Positions 1 through 9,100 of a stretch of 64,000 nucleotides of DNA are shown one piece after another. Each line of letters begins with the position of its first letter. The stretch's first letter is position 1. The stretch is from contig DATBZF010000056.1 of the NCBI GenBank assembly GCA_036513315.1, forward strand, positions 1 through 64,000, in the 5' to 3' direction. Under the pieces are notes generated by a model. The model saw only the letters and a list, made by a program, of their open reading frames with translations, searched no databases and was not told the DNA's origin. The position numbers were made by a program, and so were the translations under genes. This DNA is from Roseiarcus sp036513315 (GTDB lineage: Bacteria; Pseudomonadota; Alphaproteobacteria; Rhizobiales; Beijerinckiaceae).

Positions 1-1352
1 TGAAATTCCCAATCGGCGCGCGCGCCGGCAAATTCCAGCACGGCCGCGACCGTGTGCGCGTTATGCGTGGCGAACTGCGGATAAAGCGCGCTCCCTGCCG
101 CCAGCAGCTTTCGGGCGCAGGCGAGATAGGACACATCGGTCGCGACCTTGCGGGTGTAGACCGGGTAGGTCGCCAGGCCGCGTTCCTGCGCCCGCTTCAC
201 TTCGCTGTCCCAATAGGCGCCCTTGACCAGCCGCACCATGATCCGACGCTTCGTGCGCCGCGCAAGATCGACGATGAAGGCGAGAACCGCGAGGCTGCGC
301 TTCTGATAGGCCTGAACGACAAAGCCGACGCCGTTCCAGTCCGCCAGATCCGGATCGCCGCATAAGGCTTCCAGGAGATCGAGCGACAGATCAAGCCGCT
401 CGGATTCCTCGGCGTCGATATTGATGCCGACATCGTAGCGGCGCGCCAGCACGACGAGGCTCTTGAGGCGCGGCAGCAATTCCTCCAGCACGCGCCGGCG
501 CTGCCCGCGCTGATAGCGCGGATGCAGCGCCGACAGCTTGATCGACAGGCCGGGCCCTTCATAGATGCCGCGCCCGGCGGAAGCCGCGCCGATGGCGTGC
601 AGCGCATTTTGGTAGGAAGCCAGGTAGCGCGCGGCGTCCTCGGCGGTCGCCGCCGCTTCGCCAAGCATGTCGTAGGAATAGCGAAAGCCTTGCGCCTCGT
701 GTTTGCGGGCATTGTGCAGCGCCGCCTCGATGGTCTGGCCGCAGACGAACTGCTCGCCCATCACCCGCATCGCGGTGTCGACGCTGGCGCGGATGATCGG
801 CGCGCCGCTGCGCGCGATCAGTCTCGTCAGCGCCGAACTCAAGCCTGTTTCGTCGAAAGTGCCAACCAGCCGGCCGGTGAGCAGAAGCCCCCAGGTCGCC
901 GCGTTGACGAAAGGCGACGGCGATTGGCCGATATGCGCGCGCCATTCGCCGCCGCCGATCTTGTCCGCGATCAGCGCGTCGCGCGTGGCGCTGTCGGGAA
1001 TGCGCAGAAGCGCTTCGGCAAGACACATGAGCGCGACGCCCTCCTGGCTGGAGAGCGCATATTCGTGCATCAGGCCCTGAACCAGGCCCGACGCCGGCCG
1101 CGCGCGCAAACCCTCGACCAGTCGCCGCGCCAGGGCATGCGCCTTGACCTTCACCGGCTCGGGCAATTTCGCGGCGCTGAGCAGCGCCGGCAGGCATTCG
1201 GTTTCGGGGATGCGGTAACGGGCGTCGATGGCGGCGCGCAGGCCGTCATGCCTTTGAATGTCGGCGAGGAAAGCGGCGAAGGGCGCTGTGTCGATAGAGC
1301 CGCCGAGGTTCATTGGCGAGGCAGAGGCGGCGGATTTTATTACCCCAGTCAT
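1..1352 (-). CDS. putA: Bifunctional proline dehydrogenase/P5C dehydrogenase PutA (N-terminal part, cut by window edge)
   Basis: Partial gene. About 450 codons from the N-terminus are visible and the 3' end lies outside the window. PutA oxidises proline to P5C with FAD and then to glutamate with NAD. The minus-strand frame reads without stops and shows the PutA arm region (ADIQRHDGLRAAIDARYRIP) followed by the proline dehydrogenase barrel. Its typical stretches include GGGEWRAHIGQSPSPFVN, GRGIYEGPGLSIKLSALHPR, LADWNGVGFVVQAYQKR and RLVKGAYWDSEVKRAQ. The ATG at 1352 starts MTGVIKSAASASPMN. No ribbon-helix-helix DNA-binding domain precedes the arm, so this should be a non-autoregulatory PutA. 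No Lrp-type regulator gene lies divergently upstream. The aldehyde dehydrogenase half is assumed from family knowledge, not seen. Confidence 0.93.
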   Translation of the reverse strand, partial: MTGVIKSAASASPMNLGGSIDTAPFAAFLADIQRHDGLRAAIDARYRIPETECLPALLSAAKLPEPVKVKAHALARRLVEGLRARPASGLVQGLMHEYALSSQEGVALMCLAEALLRIPDSATRDALIADKIGGGEWRAHIGQSPSPFVNAATWGLLLTGRLVGTFDETGLSSALTRLIARSGAPIIRASVDTAMRVMGEQFVCGQTIEAALHNARKHEAQGFRYSYDMLGEAAATAEDAARYLASYQNALHAIGAASAGRGIYEGPGLSIKLSALHPRYQRGQRRRVLEELLPRLKSLVVLARRYDVGINIDAEESERLDLSLDLLEALCGDPDLADWNGVGFVVQAYQKRSLAVLAFIVDLARRTKRRIMVRLVKGAYWDSEVKRAQERGLATYPVYTRKVATDVSYLACARKLLAAGSALYPQFATHNAHTVAAVLEFAGARADWEF

Positions 1353-1699
1353 AAGTAGTGACCTATTTTCGCGTCCAGACACAGGGACGGCCGGCCGGGG
1401 GCGGAACGGCCGGCCCCGGGCGGCGGATCGCTCGTCCCGGCGTGAAGCGAGAATGTCGCCGATTTGGCGTCGACGGACCAGAGCGATTGTCGGCTAAGAT
1501 GCGCCCATTTGCTTTCCGCGACCGCCTTCCTAAATAAAGACCGCCCTGAGGCGCCAATTCGCCGCATGCTGCAAAGCAACAAGTCGTTTGCTGCGATGCA
1601 CCACACATGCTATCGTCCAGTTGAGTTCATAGCCCGCTGGACAGGATTGGTCGATAAGGATCAACTGAGACGACTGAGTCGCGGGACATTGAGGATACG
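1353..1699. other. Intergenic region upstream of putA
   Basis: This 347-base divergent spacer holds the promoters for putA (-) and the small gene at 1700 (+). A GC-rich inverted repeat built from two GGCCGGCC blocks lies at about 1388-1420, close to the putA start. It has no T-run, so it is not an obvious terminator. It could be an operator or an mRNA leader structure. I see no convincing gene here. Short open frames lack family resemblance and overlap one another. Confidence 0.4.
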
Positions 1700-1993
1700 A
1701 TGGGCGCGGTTTGGAACACGAAATGGGGCACGCGGAAGGTTCGTGTGAGTCCCCCGACGCTTGAAGAAGCTTTCATCGCCGCCGAGAGTCTGACCGACGA
1801 TTTCGGTCAAAGGATCGAGATCGCAGCTTCGCTGATGGGTGTGCCCGTCGAAGAAGTGAAGGCGCAGGCGTCGAAATTTGCTCCTCATGCGAATGGACGC
1901 CCGACCCTGGTGACGGGGCGTGGGCGCGCGGTCGTAGTGCAATACAAGCGGCCCCGGATCGCACGGCCGGCGATGCCAGCCTCCAGAGGTTGA
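1700..1993 (+). CDS. Conserved hypothetical small protein (97 aa)
   Basis: Function unknown. The protein reads MGAVWNTKWGTRKVR, then PPTLEEAFIAAESLTDD, a predicted helical stretch with IEIAASLMGVPVEEVKAQ, and a basic tail ending VVQYKRPRIARP. From memory, similar short proteins with a W-x-x-x-WGTR start and a TLEEA-AA-LTDD block occur in Hyphomicrobiales. That is recollection, not a search result. It stands alone on the plus strand, 165 bp before the ABC exporter. No signal peptide or membrane segment is visible. The middle helix has the look of a small DNA- or protein-binding module, but no domain can be named. Confidence 0.7.
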   Translation: MGAVWNTKWGTRKVRVSPPTLEEAFIAAESLTDDFGQRIEIAASLMGVPVEEVKAQASKFAPHANGRPTLVTGRGRAVVVQYKRPRIARPAMPASRG

Positions 1994-2157
1994 GCGGCGC
2001 GAGCCGAACGCGCTGAGGCGGATGGCCGGCGGCTCGCCCCCGGCTTCACATCGTTGTGATGGCTCTGGCGCGCATGAATGCGGCGATGCGGCCGCGGCTG
2101 ACGACGCGGGCGAGAAACGGGCTTCCCCTTTTTCTATCTTGGCCTTAGCAAGGGGTT

Positions 2158-3942
2158 ATGCTCGATATCCCAGATTATCGGTCCGAAGCCGGCGCGATAG
2201 CGGTTTTGTCGCGGCTGCTGCGCGACTACGGAAGCGAGCATAAATGGGCTTACGCCGCCAGCGCATTGATGCTCGCGATCGTCGCCGGGACGAACGTGTT
2301 GGCCGCCGCGCTGTTGCGGCCGGTTCTGAATGGCATGGCGACGGCCGCGCGGTTTTCCGAAATGCGGATGCTCGCTTTCGCGGTGCTCGGACTGTTCGTG
2401 CTGCGCGGTCTTGCGACTTATGGCTCGCTGGTGGTGCTTTCGCGGACCGGAAACCGGATCGTCGCGGCGGTCCAGTCTCGCGTCTTCGATCAATTGCTAC
2501 GCCAGAACCTGCTCTATTTCCAGGATCGCCATTCCAGTGAGTTCATCGCCCGCCTTGCTTTGGCGGCCAATGGCGTGCGCGACTCCCTCCAGGTTCTCGC
2601 GCAAGGCATCGCCCGCGACAGCCTGAGCGTGGCAGGCCTGGTCGCGGTCATGATATGGCGCGACCCGCTGATCGCCTTCATGGCCCTTTGCGTACTTCCC
2701 GTCGCGGCCCTGATCCTTGGACGGGTTATCCGCCGGGTGCGCGCCTTTGCGCGCCGATCTTTCGACGGCTCGACGCAGATCATGCAGACGATGAGCGAGA
2801 CCGTGTTCGGCATGCGCATCGTCAAGGCTTTCAATCTCGAAGACATGATGCGAAAGCGCATGGACGCGGCCGTTCGCGTCGTCGAACGCTCGGCCAACCG
2901 TATGGCGGCCGGCGGCGCGCTCGCAACCTTGATGGCCGACTCGCTCGCCGGTCTGGCGATCGGCTTCGCGATTTTTTACGGCTCCTGGCGCGTCAGCATC
3001 GGCCATGGCGATGTCGGCGCCTTCGTCTCGTTTCTTGGCGCACTGCTGCTCGCCTATGAGCCGGCCAAGCGTCTGGGACGGCTCAATGTCGACATCCAGA
3101 ACGGCCTCGTCGGCGCGCGCCTGATCTATGAAGTGCTCGACGCGCCACAGGGCGAAGCGCCGCAGCCGGGCTGCGCCAAGCTGACGGTCGAGCGCGGACG
3201 GGTCGTCATCGAGGATGCTCGCTTCGCCTTTCGGCCTGGCGAATATGTCATCGACGATCTCAATCTGGTCGCCGAGCCCAATTCGACCACAGCGCTGGTC
3301 GGCCCGTCGGGCGGCGGCAAAACCACGATACTTGGCCTCATTCAGCGTTTCTACGCATTGAGTCACGGCCGGGTGACGATCGACGGGCAGGATATCAGCG
3401 CGGTCGATCTGCCGTCGTTGCGCGACAAAATCGCATTCGTCTCGCAGGACGTGTTCCTGTTTCGCGGCTCGATCCGTGAGAATATCGCGGTGGGGCGCAC
3501 GGGGGCCACCGAGGCGGAGATCGTCGCCGCCGCGCGCAAGGCGCATGCCCATGATTTCATCCTGCAGTTCGCCGCCGGCTATGAAACGAATGTCGGCGAA
3601 CAAGGCGCCCAGCTTTCCGGGGGTCAGCGCCAACGCATCGCGATCGCGCGGGCGATTCTCAAAGATGCGCCCATCCTGCTTCTTGACGAGCCGACCGCGG
3701 CGCTCGATTCGGAATCCGAACGCGAAGTGCAGAAAGCGTTGGACGATTTGCGCCAGGGGCGCACCACGCTGGTCGTGGCCCATCGGCTACAGACCATCGT
3801 CGGCTCCAACCGGATCTGGGTCATCGAGGGCGGACGGGCCGTTGAAACCGGCGAACATCAGGAGCTGATCGCGCGTCGGGGCGCCTATTACGCCTTTTTC
3901 GCCGCCCAATTCGGCGCCCGTGCCGCATTGCCGATCGCCTAA
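2158..3942 (+). CDS. ABC exporter, fused permease/ATPase (MsbA-like)
   Basis: A 594-residue half-transporter of the inner membrane that should work as a homodimer. The N-terminal ~310 residues form the six-helix exporter domain, beginning with a hydrophobic segment at about 30-55. The C-terminal ATPase has Walker A GPSGGGKT (about 382-389), the signature LSGGQRQRIAIARA (about 486), Walker B ILLLDEPTAALD (about 505-516) and a switch histidine in VVAHRLQT. Length and layout match the MsbA/lipid-exporter group. The substrate (lipid A core, other lipid or drug) cannot be read from sequence. The start is supported by AAGGGG a few bases upstream. It is followed 69 bp later by the YqaA-like gene. 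Confidence 0.9.
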   Translation: MLDIPDYRSEAGAIAVLSRLLRDYGSEHKWAYAASALMLAIVAGTNVLAAALLRPVLNGMATAARFSEMRMLAFAVLGLFVLRGLATYGSLVVLSRTGNRIVAAVQSRVFDQLLRQNLLYFQDRHSSEFIARLALAANGVRDSLQVLAQGIARDSLSVAGLVAVMIWRDPLIAFMALCVLPVAALILGRVIRRVRAFARRSFDGSTQIMQTMSETVFGMRIVKAFNLEDMMRKRMDAAVRVVERSANRMAAGGALATLMADSLAGLAIGFAIFYGSWRVSIGHGDVGAFVSFLGALLLAYEPAKRLGRLNVDIQNGLVGARLIYEVLDAPQGEAPQPGCAKLTVERGRVVIEDARFAFRPGEYVIDDLNLVAEPNSTTALVGPSGGGKTTILGLIQRFYALSHGRVTIDGQDISAVDLPSLRDKIAFVSQDVFLFRGSIRENIAVGRTGATEAEIVAAARKAHAHDFILQFAAGYETNVGEQGAQLSGGQRQRIAIARAILKDAPILLLDEPTAALDSESEREVQKALDDLRQGRTTLVVAHRLQTIVGSNRIWVIEGGRAVETGEHQELIARRGAYYAFFAAQFGARAALPIA

Positions 3943-4011
3943 GGAGCGGCCGCGCATGGACAGGTCCGCGCGCCTCCTCTATCAGAGCCTCATGCCAGCG
4001 ATTCCTGATTA

Positions 4012-4593
4012 ATGTTCAAGCGCCTTTATCAATGGATATTGTCGCTTGCCGAGAGCGAACACGCGCCATACGCATTGGCGGCGGTCGCTTTCGCCGAAAG
4101 CTCTTTCTTTCCGATCCCCCCCGACGTGATTCTGATCCCGATGTCGCTGGCGACGCCTCGACGCGCTTGGCGATATGCGGCGATCGCGACTGTCGCGTCG
4201 GTCCTCGGCGGCATGGTCGGCTATGGCATCGGCGCTCTGCTCTTCGACACGCTCGGCCAATGGCTGATCCATCTTTATGGCTATGCCGACAGGATGGCGG
4301 CGCTGAAGGAGACTTACGCTCGCTGGGGCGCGCTCGTCATCCTGATCAAGGGCTTGACGCCGATACCCTATAAGCTGGTGACGATCGTCAGCGGCTTGCT
4401 CGGCTATAATTTCGCTTTATTCGTCTTGCTCTCGATCGTGACGCGCGGCGCGCGGTTTTTTCTCCTGGCTGGGGCGCTCAACTGGTTTGGCGATCCTTTG
4501 CGTCTCGCGCTGGAGCGTCATTTCGCCTTATTTCTCGGGCTGATCGCGATCACGATCGTCGTCGGCTTTTGGATCGCCGCGCGGATGCTCTGA
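4012..4593 (+). CDS. YqaA/DedA-type VTT-domain membrane protein
   Basis: 193 residues, largely hydrophobic, with about four to five membrane spans. The family signatures are visible: a re-entrant FFPIPPDVIL segment (residues 32-41) and KGLTPIPYKLVTIVSG (about 113-128), the second half of the VTT/DedA fold. DedA-type proteins are linked to lipid scrambling and membrane homeostasis, and the substrate here is unknown. No clear ribosome site precedes the ATG, but it lies at the family-typical N-terminus. The stop overlaps the start of dsbB by one base (TGATG), so the two are probably translationally coupled. Confidence 0.85.
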   Translation: MFKRLYQWILSLAESEHAPYALAAVAFAESSFFPIPPDVILIPMSLATPRRAWRYAAIATVASVLGGMVGYGIGALLFDTLGQWLIHLYGYADRMAALKETYARWGALVILIKGLTPIPYKLVTIVSGLLGYNFALFVLLSIVTRGARFFLLAGALNWFGDPLRLALERHFALFLGLIAITIVVGFWIAARML

Positions 4594-5102
4594 TGCTTCA
4601 AGTCAACGCCGTCAGTCCTGATACCCGGGGCAAGAGCGCCGCGCTCATCGGCGCCGTCGCCGCCGCGGCATTGGCTGGCGCCTGGATCTTTCAGGGCTTC
4701 GGCATCGTACCTTGCGAATTATGCCTGAAGCAGCGCATCGCCTATTACGGCGCCGTTCCGCTGGCGGCGATCGTCGCCTATGCGGCGACCAGCAGCCGCG
4801 CACAGTCGATTGTCGTGTCGGGATTGATCGGCCTTGCTCTCATATTCGCTGTTAACGCCGGGCTTGGAATCTACCATTCCGGCGTCGAATGGGCGTTCTG
4901 GAAGGGGCCCGACGATTGCACGGGCGCAATCGCCGGCGCGCCGCAAGTGGCGGATTTTCTCAAGGAGCTTCAGCACATCAAGGTCGTGCGCTGCGACGAA
5001 GTCCAGATCCGCATTCTTGGCCTGTCGCTCGCCAATTGGAATGTCGTCATCTCCGCGGCGCTCTGCGCGCTCGCCGCGCGCGGGGCGACTTTGCGGAATT
5101 AA
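4593..5102 (+). CDS. dsbB: Disulfide bond formation protein B
   Basis: DsbB-family quinone-linked oxidase that reoxidises a periplasmic DsbA-type thioredoxin. The 169-residue protein has four hydrophobic spans. The first periplasmic redox pair is C41-E-L-C44, and the second pair is C109 (in GPDDC) and C134 (in VVRC), which is the DsbB arrangement. I chose the ATG at 4593, which overlaps the preceding stop, over an upstream in-frame start inside the YqaA-like gene. The next gene is convergent, 28 bases on. Context with a membrane-homeostasis protein suggests envelope maintenance. Confidence 0.9.
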   Translation: MLQVNAVSPDTRGKSAALIGAVAAAALAGAWIFQGFGIVPCELCLKQRIAYYGAVPLAAIVAYAATSSRAQSIVVSGLIGLALIFAVNAGLGIYHSGVEWAFWKGPDDCTGAIAGAPQVADFLKELQHIKVVRCDEVQIRILGLSLANWNVVISAALCALAARGATLRN

Positions 5103-5130
5103 CGGCGAGCGGTCGCCGGCGTGGTCGGGA

Positions 5131-6624
5131 TTACGGCGCCTTGCCGAGCGGCAGCCCGTTCACTTTCATCGAACCGTCGGCGCCATATTCGGCGACCCAG
5201 GTCAGCGCGCCGTCGGTCTCGGACTTGCCAAGGGTTTTGGCTAGCGCAAGGCCGCCGAGCACTTGCGGCGTCGCGGCCGGCCCGAGAGCCTTGATCGCCG
5301 CGAGGGTCTTGTCGAAATTGCCGATGCGAACCTTCAGAATGCCGGTCGGCCGGGCGCCTTCGAGATGCAACACGCCCTCCAGGGTCAGATCGATCTGCGG
5401 CGCCACGACATGAGACGGCGAGAGCTCAATGGTAATCGGGGCGGTCCCCTTCATTTTGGCGAAAATCTGCTGCCGATCCGCCTCGGCGATGATTGGCCCG
5501 TCGCCGGCAAAATGCATGTCGTTGATCGCCTCTTCGAAGCCAGCATTGAGATCGAAACCGGCGGCCTTCAGATCGAGGTTGAAAGCGGTCGGGGTGAGAT
5601 CGCTCATCGCGGGCGGCAACAGGCCGGCTGGCGTCGTGAGTCCGTCCATCGCAATGGAATATTCCACCGCGCTTCTCGGGCCCGGAGCGGAAGAGACGCC
5701 GATGCGGAACCTCGCCCCCGCCACGCCGAAGGGGCCCTGCGGCGCCTCGACGACGACTTGTTTCGCCTCCGCCTTTTCAAACACCTTGAAATCCGCGGGC
5801 AGGAGGGCGCGCAACAAATCCTTGAACGTCGCCTCGTCGGCGGCGATTTCCGGGCGGCTAGGATGGGCGGCGACGAAAGCCCAGAGATCGAGCGCCTTGC
5901 GCAGCGGCGCCCCGTCGATGTTGACATCGGCAAGCGCGGCGGGAAGCTTGATCGTCGCCTGGATCGGCTTGGAATCATCCCCTTCTTGGGCGCCGTCCGG
6001 CGTCCCCGACACATCGACCGACATATCGGCCAATTCTTCATGCGCTGCGATCGAAGTCGCGCCATTGGCGGCCGGCGTCGCCGTCTGCTTCACATGAAGC
6101 GCCCCAATGACGATCGCCTCGTCGATCTTCGGCCCATGAACTTTCGCCTCCAATCTGTCGAGGCTTTGTTGCCCGCTCTTGAACATGGTGAGGGCGGGAT
6201 CAAAAATTCCGTCAGCCTTATATCCGGTGAAATGATAGACGATGGTGTCTTCCTTAACCCGGATGGAAAGCGGCGGCAGGCTATCGCTCGTCACATGCCA
6301 GGTTCCGTCGTCCTGTTCCGTCAGCGCCCAGGTCAGGGTCGCGGCATCCATAGAAAAGTCCGCCTGCTTGAGTGGCGCAGTCAGGCCGGCGAGATCGAGT
6401 GCGACCGCATAATGGGCGCCTTCAACCGTTACGGAGACGGGCGATGGCGCCCCGGTAGCCGGTTTGCCGAGATAGGTTGCAAAAATCGCGCTCAGTTTTT
6501 CCGCGCCTTCGGGCGTCGGCGGCAAATCCCTTGCGAAAGCCGACAGAGGCATGGCGCCGACAGCGACGGCGGCGAGCAGCGTCCTGCGCAGAGCCGGGCC
6601 GTGAGGCCGACCAATGATTTTCAT
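5131..6624 (-). CDS. Exported protein of unknown function (497 aa)
   Basis: I do not recognise the family with certainty. The chosen ATG at 6624 has GAGGGA upstream and starts a signal peptide: basic MKIIGRPHGPALRR, a hydrophobic TLLAAVAVGAM core, and a likely cleavage after SAFA. The mature part is a long beta-rich chain with repeated predicted strands and a C-terminus ending GSMKVNGLPLGKAP. Such ends occur in DUF2125/DUF945-like periplasmic proteins, but this assignment is weak. The open frame runs 166 codons further upstream, but that part is arginine-rich and looks like chance. It is transcribed towards dsbB and follows rpoH after a 295-base spacer. Confidence 0.65.
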   Translation of the reverse strand: MKIIGRPHGPALRRTLLAAVAVGAMPLSAFARDLPPTPEGAEKLSAIFATYLGKPATGAPSPVSVTVEGAHYAVALDLAGLTAPLKQADFSMDAATLTWALTEQDDGTWHVTSDSLPPLSIRVKEDTIVYHFTGYKADGIFDPALTMFKSGQQSLDRLEAKVHGPKIDEAIVIGALHVKQTATPAANGATSIAAHEELADMSVDVSGTPDGAQEGDDSKPIQATIKLPAALADVNIDGAPLRKALDLWAFVAAHPSRPEIAADEATFKDLLRALLPADFKVFEKAEAKQVVVEAPQGPFGVAGARFRIGVSSAPGPRSAVEYSIAMDGLTTPAGLLPPAMSDLTPTAFNLDLKAAGFDLNAGFEEAINDMHFAGDGPIIAEADRQQIFAKMKGTAPITIELSPSHVVAPQIDLTLEGVLHLEGARPTGILKVRIGNFDKTLAAIKALGPAATPQVLGGLALAKTLGKSETDGALTWVAEYGADGSMKVNGLPLGKAP

Positions 6625-6919
6625 GGAAACTTCCCTCAAAAAGTAGAGCGTCGCACAAAGCTTCATGCCGCACGCTTCGAGCGTAGCGGATAACGCGCAT
6701 GGAGGAAATGTGCGACAGCTCCGCGGCATTCCGCAATGAGTCCGTCGCCATGCGATTGCGGTCTGTTGAGACCATTCTGCCGCCGCGGCAGCCGCGGCAA
6801 GCGGCGACTTTGAAAGGCTCAAACTTACCGCGCGCCCCTGAAGCGCCCATTCCGAAAAATTCAGGCCAGGCCGCGCCTGCTTCGAGGCGACAGCCTGTCG
6901 TTCACGGGTCGCCCGACGT

Positions 6920-7822
6920 TCACATTGCGGGCAAAGCGTGCGGCGCTTGTGTGGGAACCTGGGCAAGCGCGACGCCCGCCTTGACCGCCGCCTGAACCTT
7001 CTCGAAGGCCCGAACTTCGATCTGACGAACGCGCTCGCGCGAGACGCCGAATTCCGTCGAGAGATCTTCGAGCGTGACAGGTTCGTCGGCCAGGCGCCGG
7101 GCCTCAAAAATGCGGCGCTCACGCTCGTTCAGCACGCTGAGGGCCTTCTTCAGCGCGCCCAGTCTGACATCGCTCTCTTCCCGATCGGCCAAAACGGCTT
7201 CTTGGCTCGAGGTCTCGTCGACCAGCCAATCCTGCCACTCGCCTTCACCTTCCTCGCGCAGAGGCGCGTTGAGCGAGGCGTCGCCGCCGAGGCGGCGGTT
7301 CATATCGACGACGTCCTGTTCGGGCACGCCGAGACGCGTGGCGATCAGCGCCACCTGATCGGGCTTCAGATCGCCTTCCTCGAAGGCCGAAATCTTGCTT
7401 TTCGCCTTGCGCAGATTGAAGAACAGCTTCTTCTGGCTGGCCGTCGTACCCATTTTCACCAGCGACCACGAGCGCAGGATATATTCCTGGATCGACGCCC
7501 TGATCCACCACATGGCGTAGGTCGCGAGCTTGAAACCCTTTTCCGGCTCAAAGCGCTTGACCGCCTGCATGAGGCCGACGTTGCCCTCGGAAATGACTTC
7601 GCCGATCGGCAGGCCATAACCGCGATAGCCCATCGCAATCTTGGCCACCAGCCGCAAATGCGAAGTGACGAGCTTGTGCGCCGCATCGCGGTCGCCATGC
7701 TCGCGCCAGCTCTTGGCCAGCATATATTCGTCCTGCGGCTCCAGCATGGGAAACCGCTTGATTTCGGCGAGATAACGGGAAAGGCCGGATTCTCCGGCAA
7801 TCATCGGTAAGGCGGCGGCCAT
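6920..7822 (-). CDS. rpoH: RNA polymerase heat-shock sigma factor RpoH (sigma-32)
   Basis: 300 residues, the normal RpoH size. Region 2 begins at about 53 and includes the core-binding and -10 recognition stretch EKGFKLATYAMWWIRASIQEY (residues 94 on). The RpoH box QKKLFFNLR is at 130-138, which separates it from other sigma-70 members. Region 4 with its helix-turn-helix, LEDLSTEFGVSRERVRQIE, is near the C-terminus. The ATG at 7822 has an excellent ribosome site (AAGGAGG). The upstream in-frame extension to 7885 has none. The protein directs transcription of chaperone and protease genes under heat or misfolding stress. It lies head to tail after the RluD-family gene, a common alphaproteobacterial order. 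Confidence 0.97.
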   Translation of the reverse strand: MAAALPMIAGESGLSRYLAEIKRFPMLEPQDEYMLAKSWREHGDRDAAHKLVTSHLRLVAKIAMGYRGYGLPIGEVISEGNVGLMQAVKRFEPEKGFKLATYAMWWIRASIQEYILRSWSLVKMGTTASQKKLFFNLRKAKSKISAFEEGDLKPDQVALIATRLGVPEQDVVDMNRRLGGDASLNAPLREEGEGEWQDWLVDETSSQEAVLADREESDVRLGALKKALSVLNERERRIFEARRLADEPVTLEDLSTEFGVSRERVRQIEVRAFEKVQAAVKAGVALAQVPTQAPHALPAM

Positions 7823-7888
7823 CACGTCCTCCTTTCGGATCCCCCAGAACGGGCGGTCTCCGGCGGCCGCAAAAGCGCACCGCACTGC

Positions 7889-7898
7889 ACTATATAAG
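7889..7898 (-). promoter_or_regulatory. Candidate -10 element for rpoH
   Basis: On the minus strand the spacer upstream of rpoH contains TTATATAG, about 67 bases before the ATG. It is the only AT-rich hexamer in an otherwise GC-rich leader. No convincing -35 sits 17 bases upstream, and a CTTG further up is too distant for a sigma-32 promoter. The call is tentative. Confidence 0.3.
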
Positions 7899-8005
7899 GT
7901 CGCCCGACCGTGGCCGAAAGAGGGCCAAGATTAGGCGGTGTAAAGCATGTCCATGACATTTTGTTCATCAACGGCGCGTCGCTCCCGCCGTCGCCGCGCC
8001 TCCCG

Positions 8006-9100
8006 TTAATCCCTCAGCTCACTGATAAGATTTGCAAAATCCGTGGGCAGCGGGCTGTCAAACAGCAATTCCTCCCCGGTGATCGGATGAACAAATCCCA
8101 ATTTGGCGGCGTGCAATGCCTGGCGACCAAGCTGCTCTAGCGCGCGTCGCCCCTGTTGCGACAATTGCGCCGCCTTGTTCTTGAACCCCGCGCCGTAAAC
8201 GGAATCGCCCAGAATCGGATGGCCAATATGCGTGAGATGAACGCGTATCTGGTGCGTGCGTCCGGTCTCCAGACGGCACGAGACAAGGCTGACGGGGCCG
8301 AATCGTTGCTCCAGCCGCCAATGGGTCACGGCATGGCGGCCCTGCTCCGGCGAAACGACGGCCATTTTTTCGCGCTGGCGCGGATGACGCCCAAGCGGCG
8401 CGTCGACCGTTCCCTGGCGCATCGGCGGAGTTCCCCAGACAAGCGCCCGATATTCGCGCACCAGGGAGCCGGTGCGCCCGTGGTCGGCGAACAGCGCGGA
8501 CAGGCCCTGATGCGCTGCGTCCGTTTTGGCGACGACCAGCAAGCCGGACGTGTCCTTATCCAGACGATGGACAATGCCGGGTCGCCTGACCCCGCCAATA
8601 CCGGACAGGCTGTCGCCGCAATGAGCGATCAGCGCGTTGACGAGCGTGCCGTCCTCATGTCCGGCGGCGGGATGAACGACGAGGCCGGCCGGCTTGTCCA
8701 GCACCAGCAAGTGCTGATCCTCGAACACGATGTTGAGCGGCAGCTCTTGAGCGACCGGCCGCGATTCGTCCGGCGGCGGCGCCTCGACTTCAATTGTCCC
8801 TTCCGCGATCAATTTCGTCGCGGCGGCGCGAACGACCTGACCGTCGACGGTGACATAGCCCGCTTCGATCAATCCCTTGAGCCGGGTGCGCGACAGCGCG
8901 AGGCGGCGCGCGCCGGCGGCAAGGCCCAGAAAGCGATCGAGCCGTGCGCCGACATCGCCCTCCCCAACGGAAAAGGCCAGACGGCCGGACGGAGCTGTCA
9001 AGGGCGCAACGCCAACCGCCGATCGCGCTTCCCCGGCGCGCGGCTCCTCCGTCTTCGCGCTTATTTGCGTCCAGGCGCGCTGTTTGGCCTTCGAGTTCAC
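8006..9100 (-). CDS. rluD: RluD-family 23S rRNA pseudouridine synthase
   Basis: 364 residues from a GTG start. The N-terminal S4-like domain (RLDRFLGL...LSRTRLKGLIEAGYVTVDGQ, about 53-88) is followed by the pseudouridine synthase core. This includes VLDKPAGLVVHPAAGH and the catalytic motif HRLDKDTSG, with the nucleophilic aspartate at about 181. Near the C-terminus LETGRTHQIRVHL is also typical. RluD-type enzymes isomerise uridines in helix 69 of 23S rRNA. RluC and RluA paralogues share these motifs, so the exact target is inferred. The GTG overlaps the stop of bmt in a GTGA, so the genes are coupled. A 40-residue basic extension precedes the S4 domain. Confidence 0.88.
   Translation of the reverse strand: MNSKAKQRAWTQISAKTEEPRAGEARSAVGVAPLTAPSGRLAFSVGEGDVGARLDRFLGLAAGARRLALSRTRLKGLIEAGYVTVDGQVVRAAATKLIAEGTIEVEAPPPDESRPVAQELPLNIVFEDQHLLVLDKPAGLVVHPAAGHEDGTLVNALIAHCGDSLSGIGGVRRPGIVHRLDKDTSGLLVVAKTDAAHQGLSALFADHGRTGSLVREYRALVWGTPPMRQGTVDAPLGRHPRQREKMAVVSPEQGRHAVTHWRLEQRFGPVSLVSCRLETGRTHQIRVHLTHIGHPILGDSVYGAGFKNKAAQLSQQGRRALEQLGRQALHAAKLGFVHPITGEELLFDSPLPTDFANLISELRD

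Noticed and set aside
1464..1748. 94-codon frame overlapping the start of the small gene at 1700
   Set aside because: It has no family resemblance or ribosome site and overlaps a better candidate in another frame.
6625..7122. 166-codon N-terminal extension of the exported protein
   Set aside because: The signal peptide begins at 6624 after a good ribosome site. The extension is Arg- and Ser-rich and overlaps rpoH.
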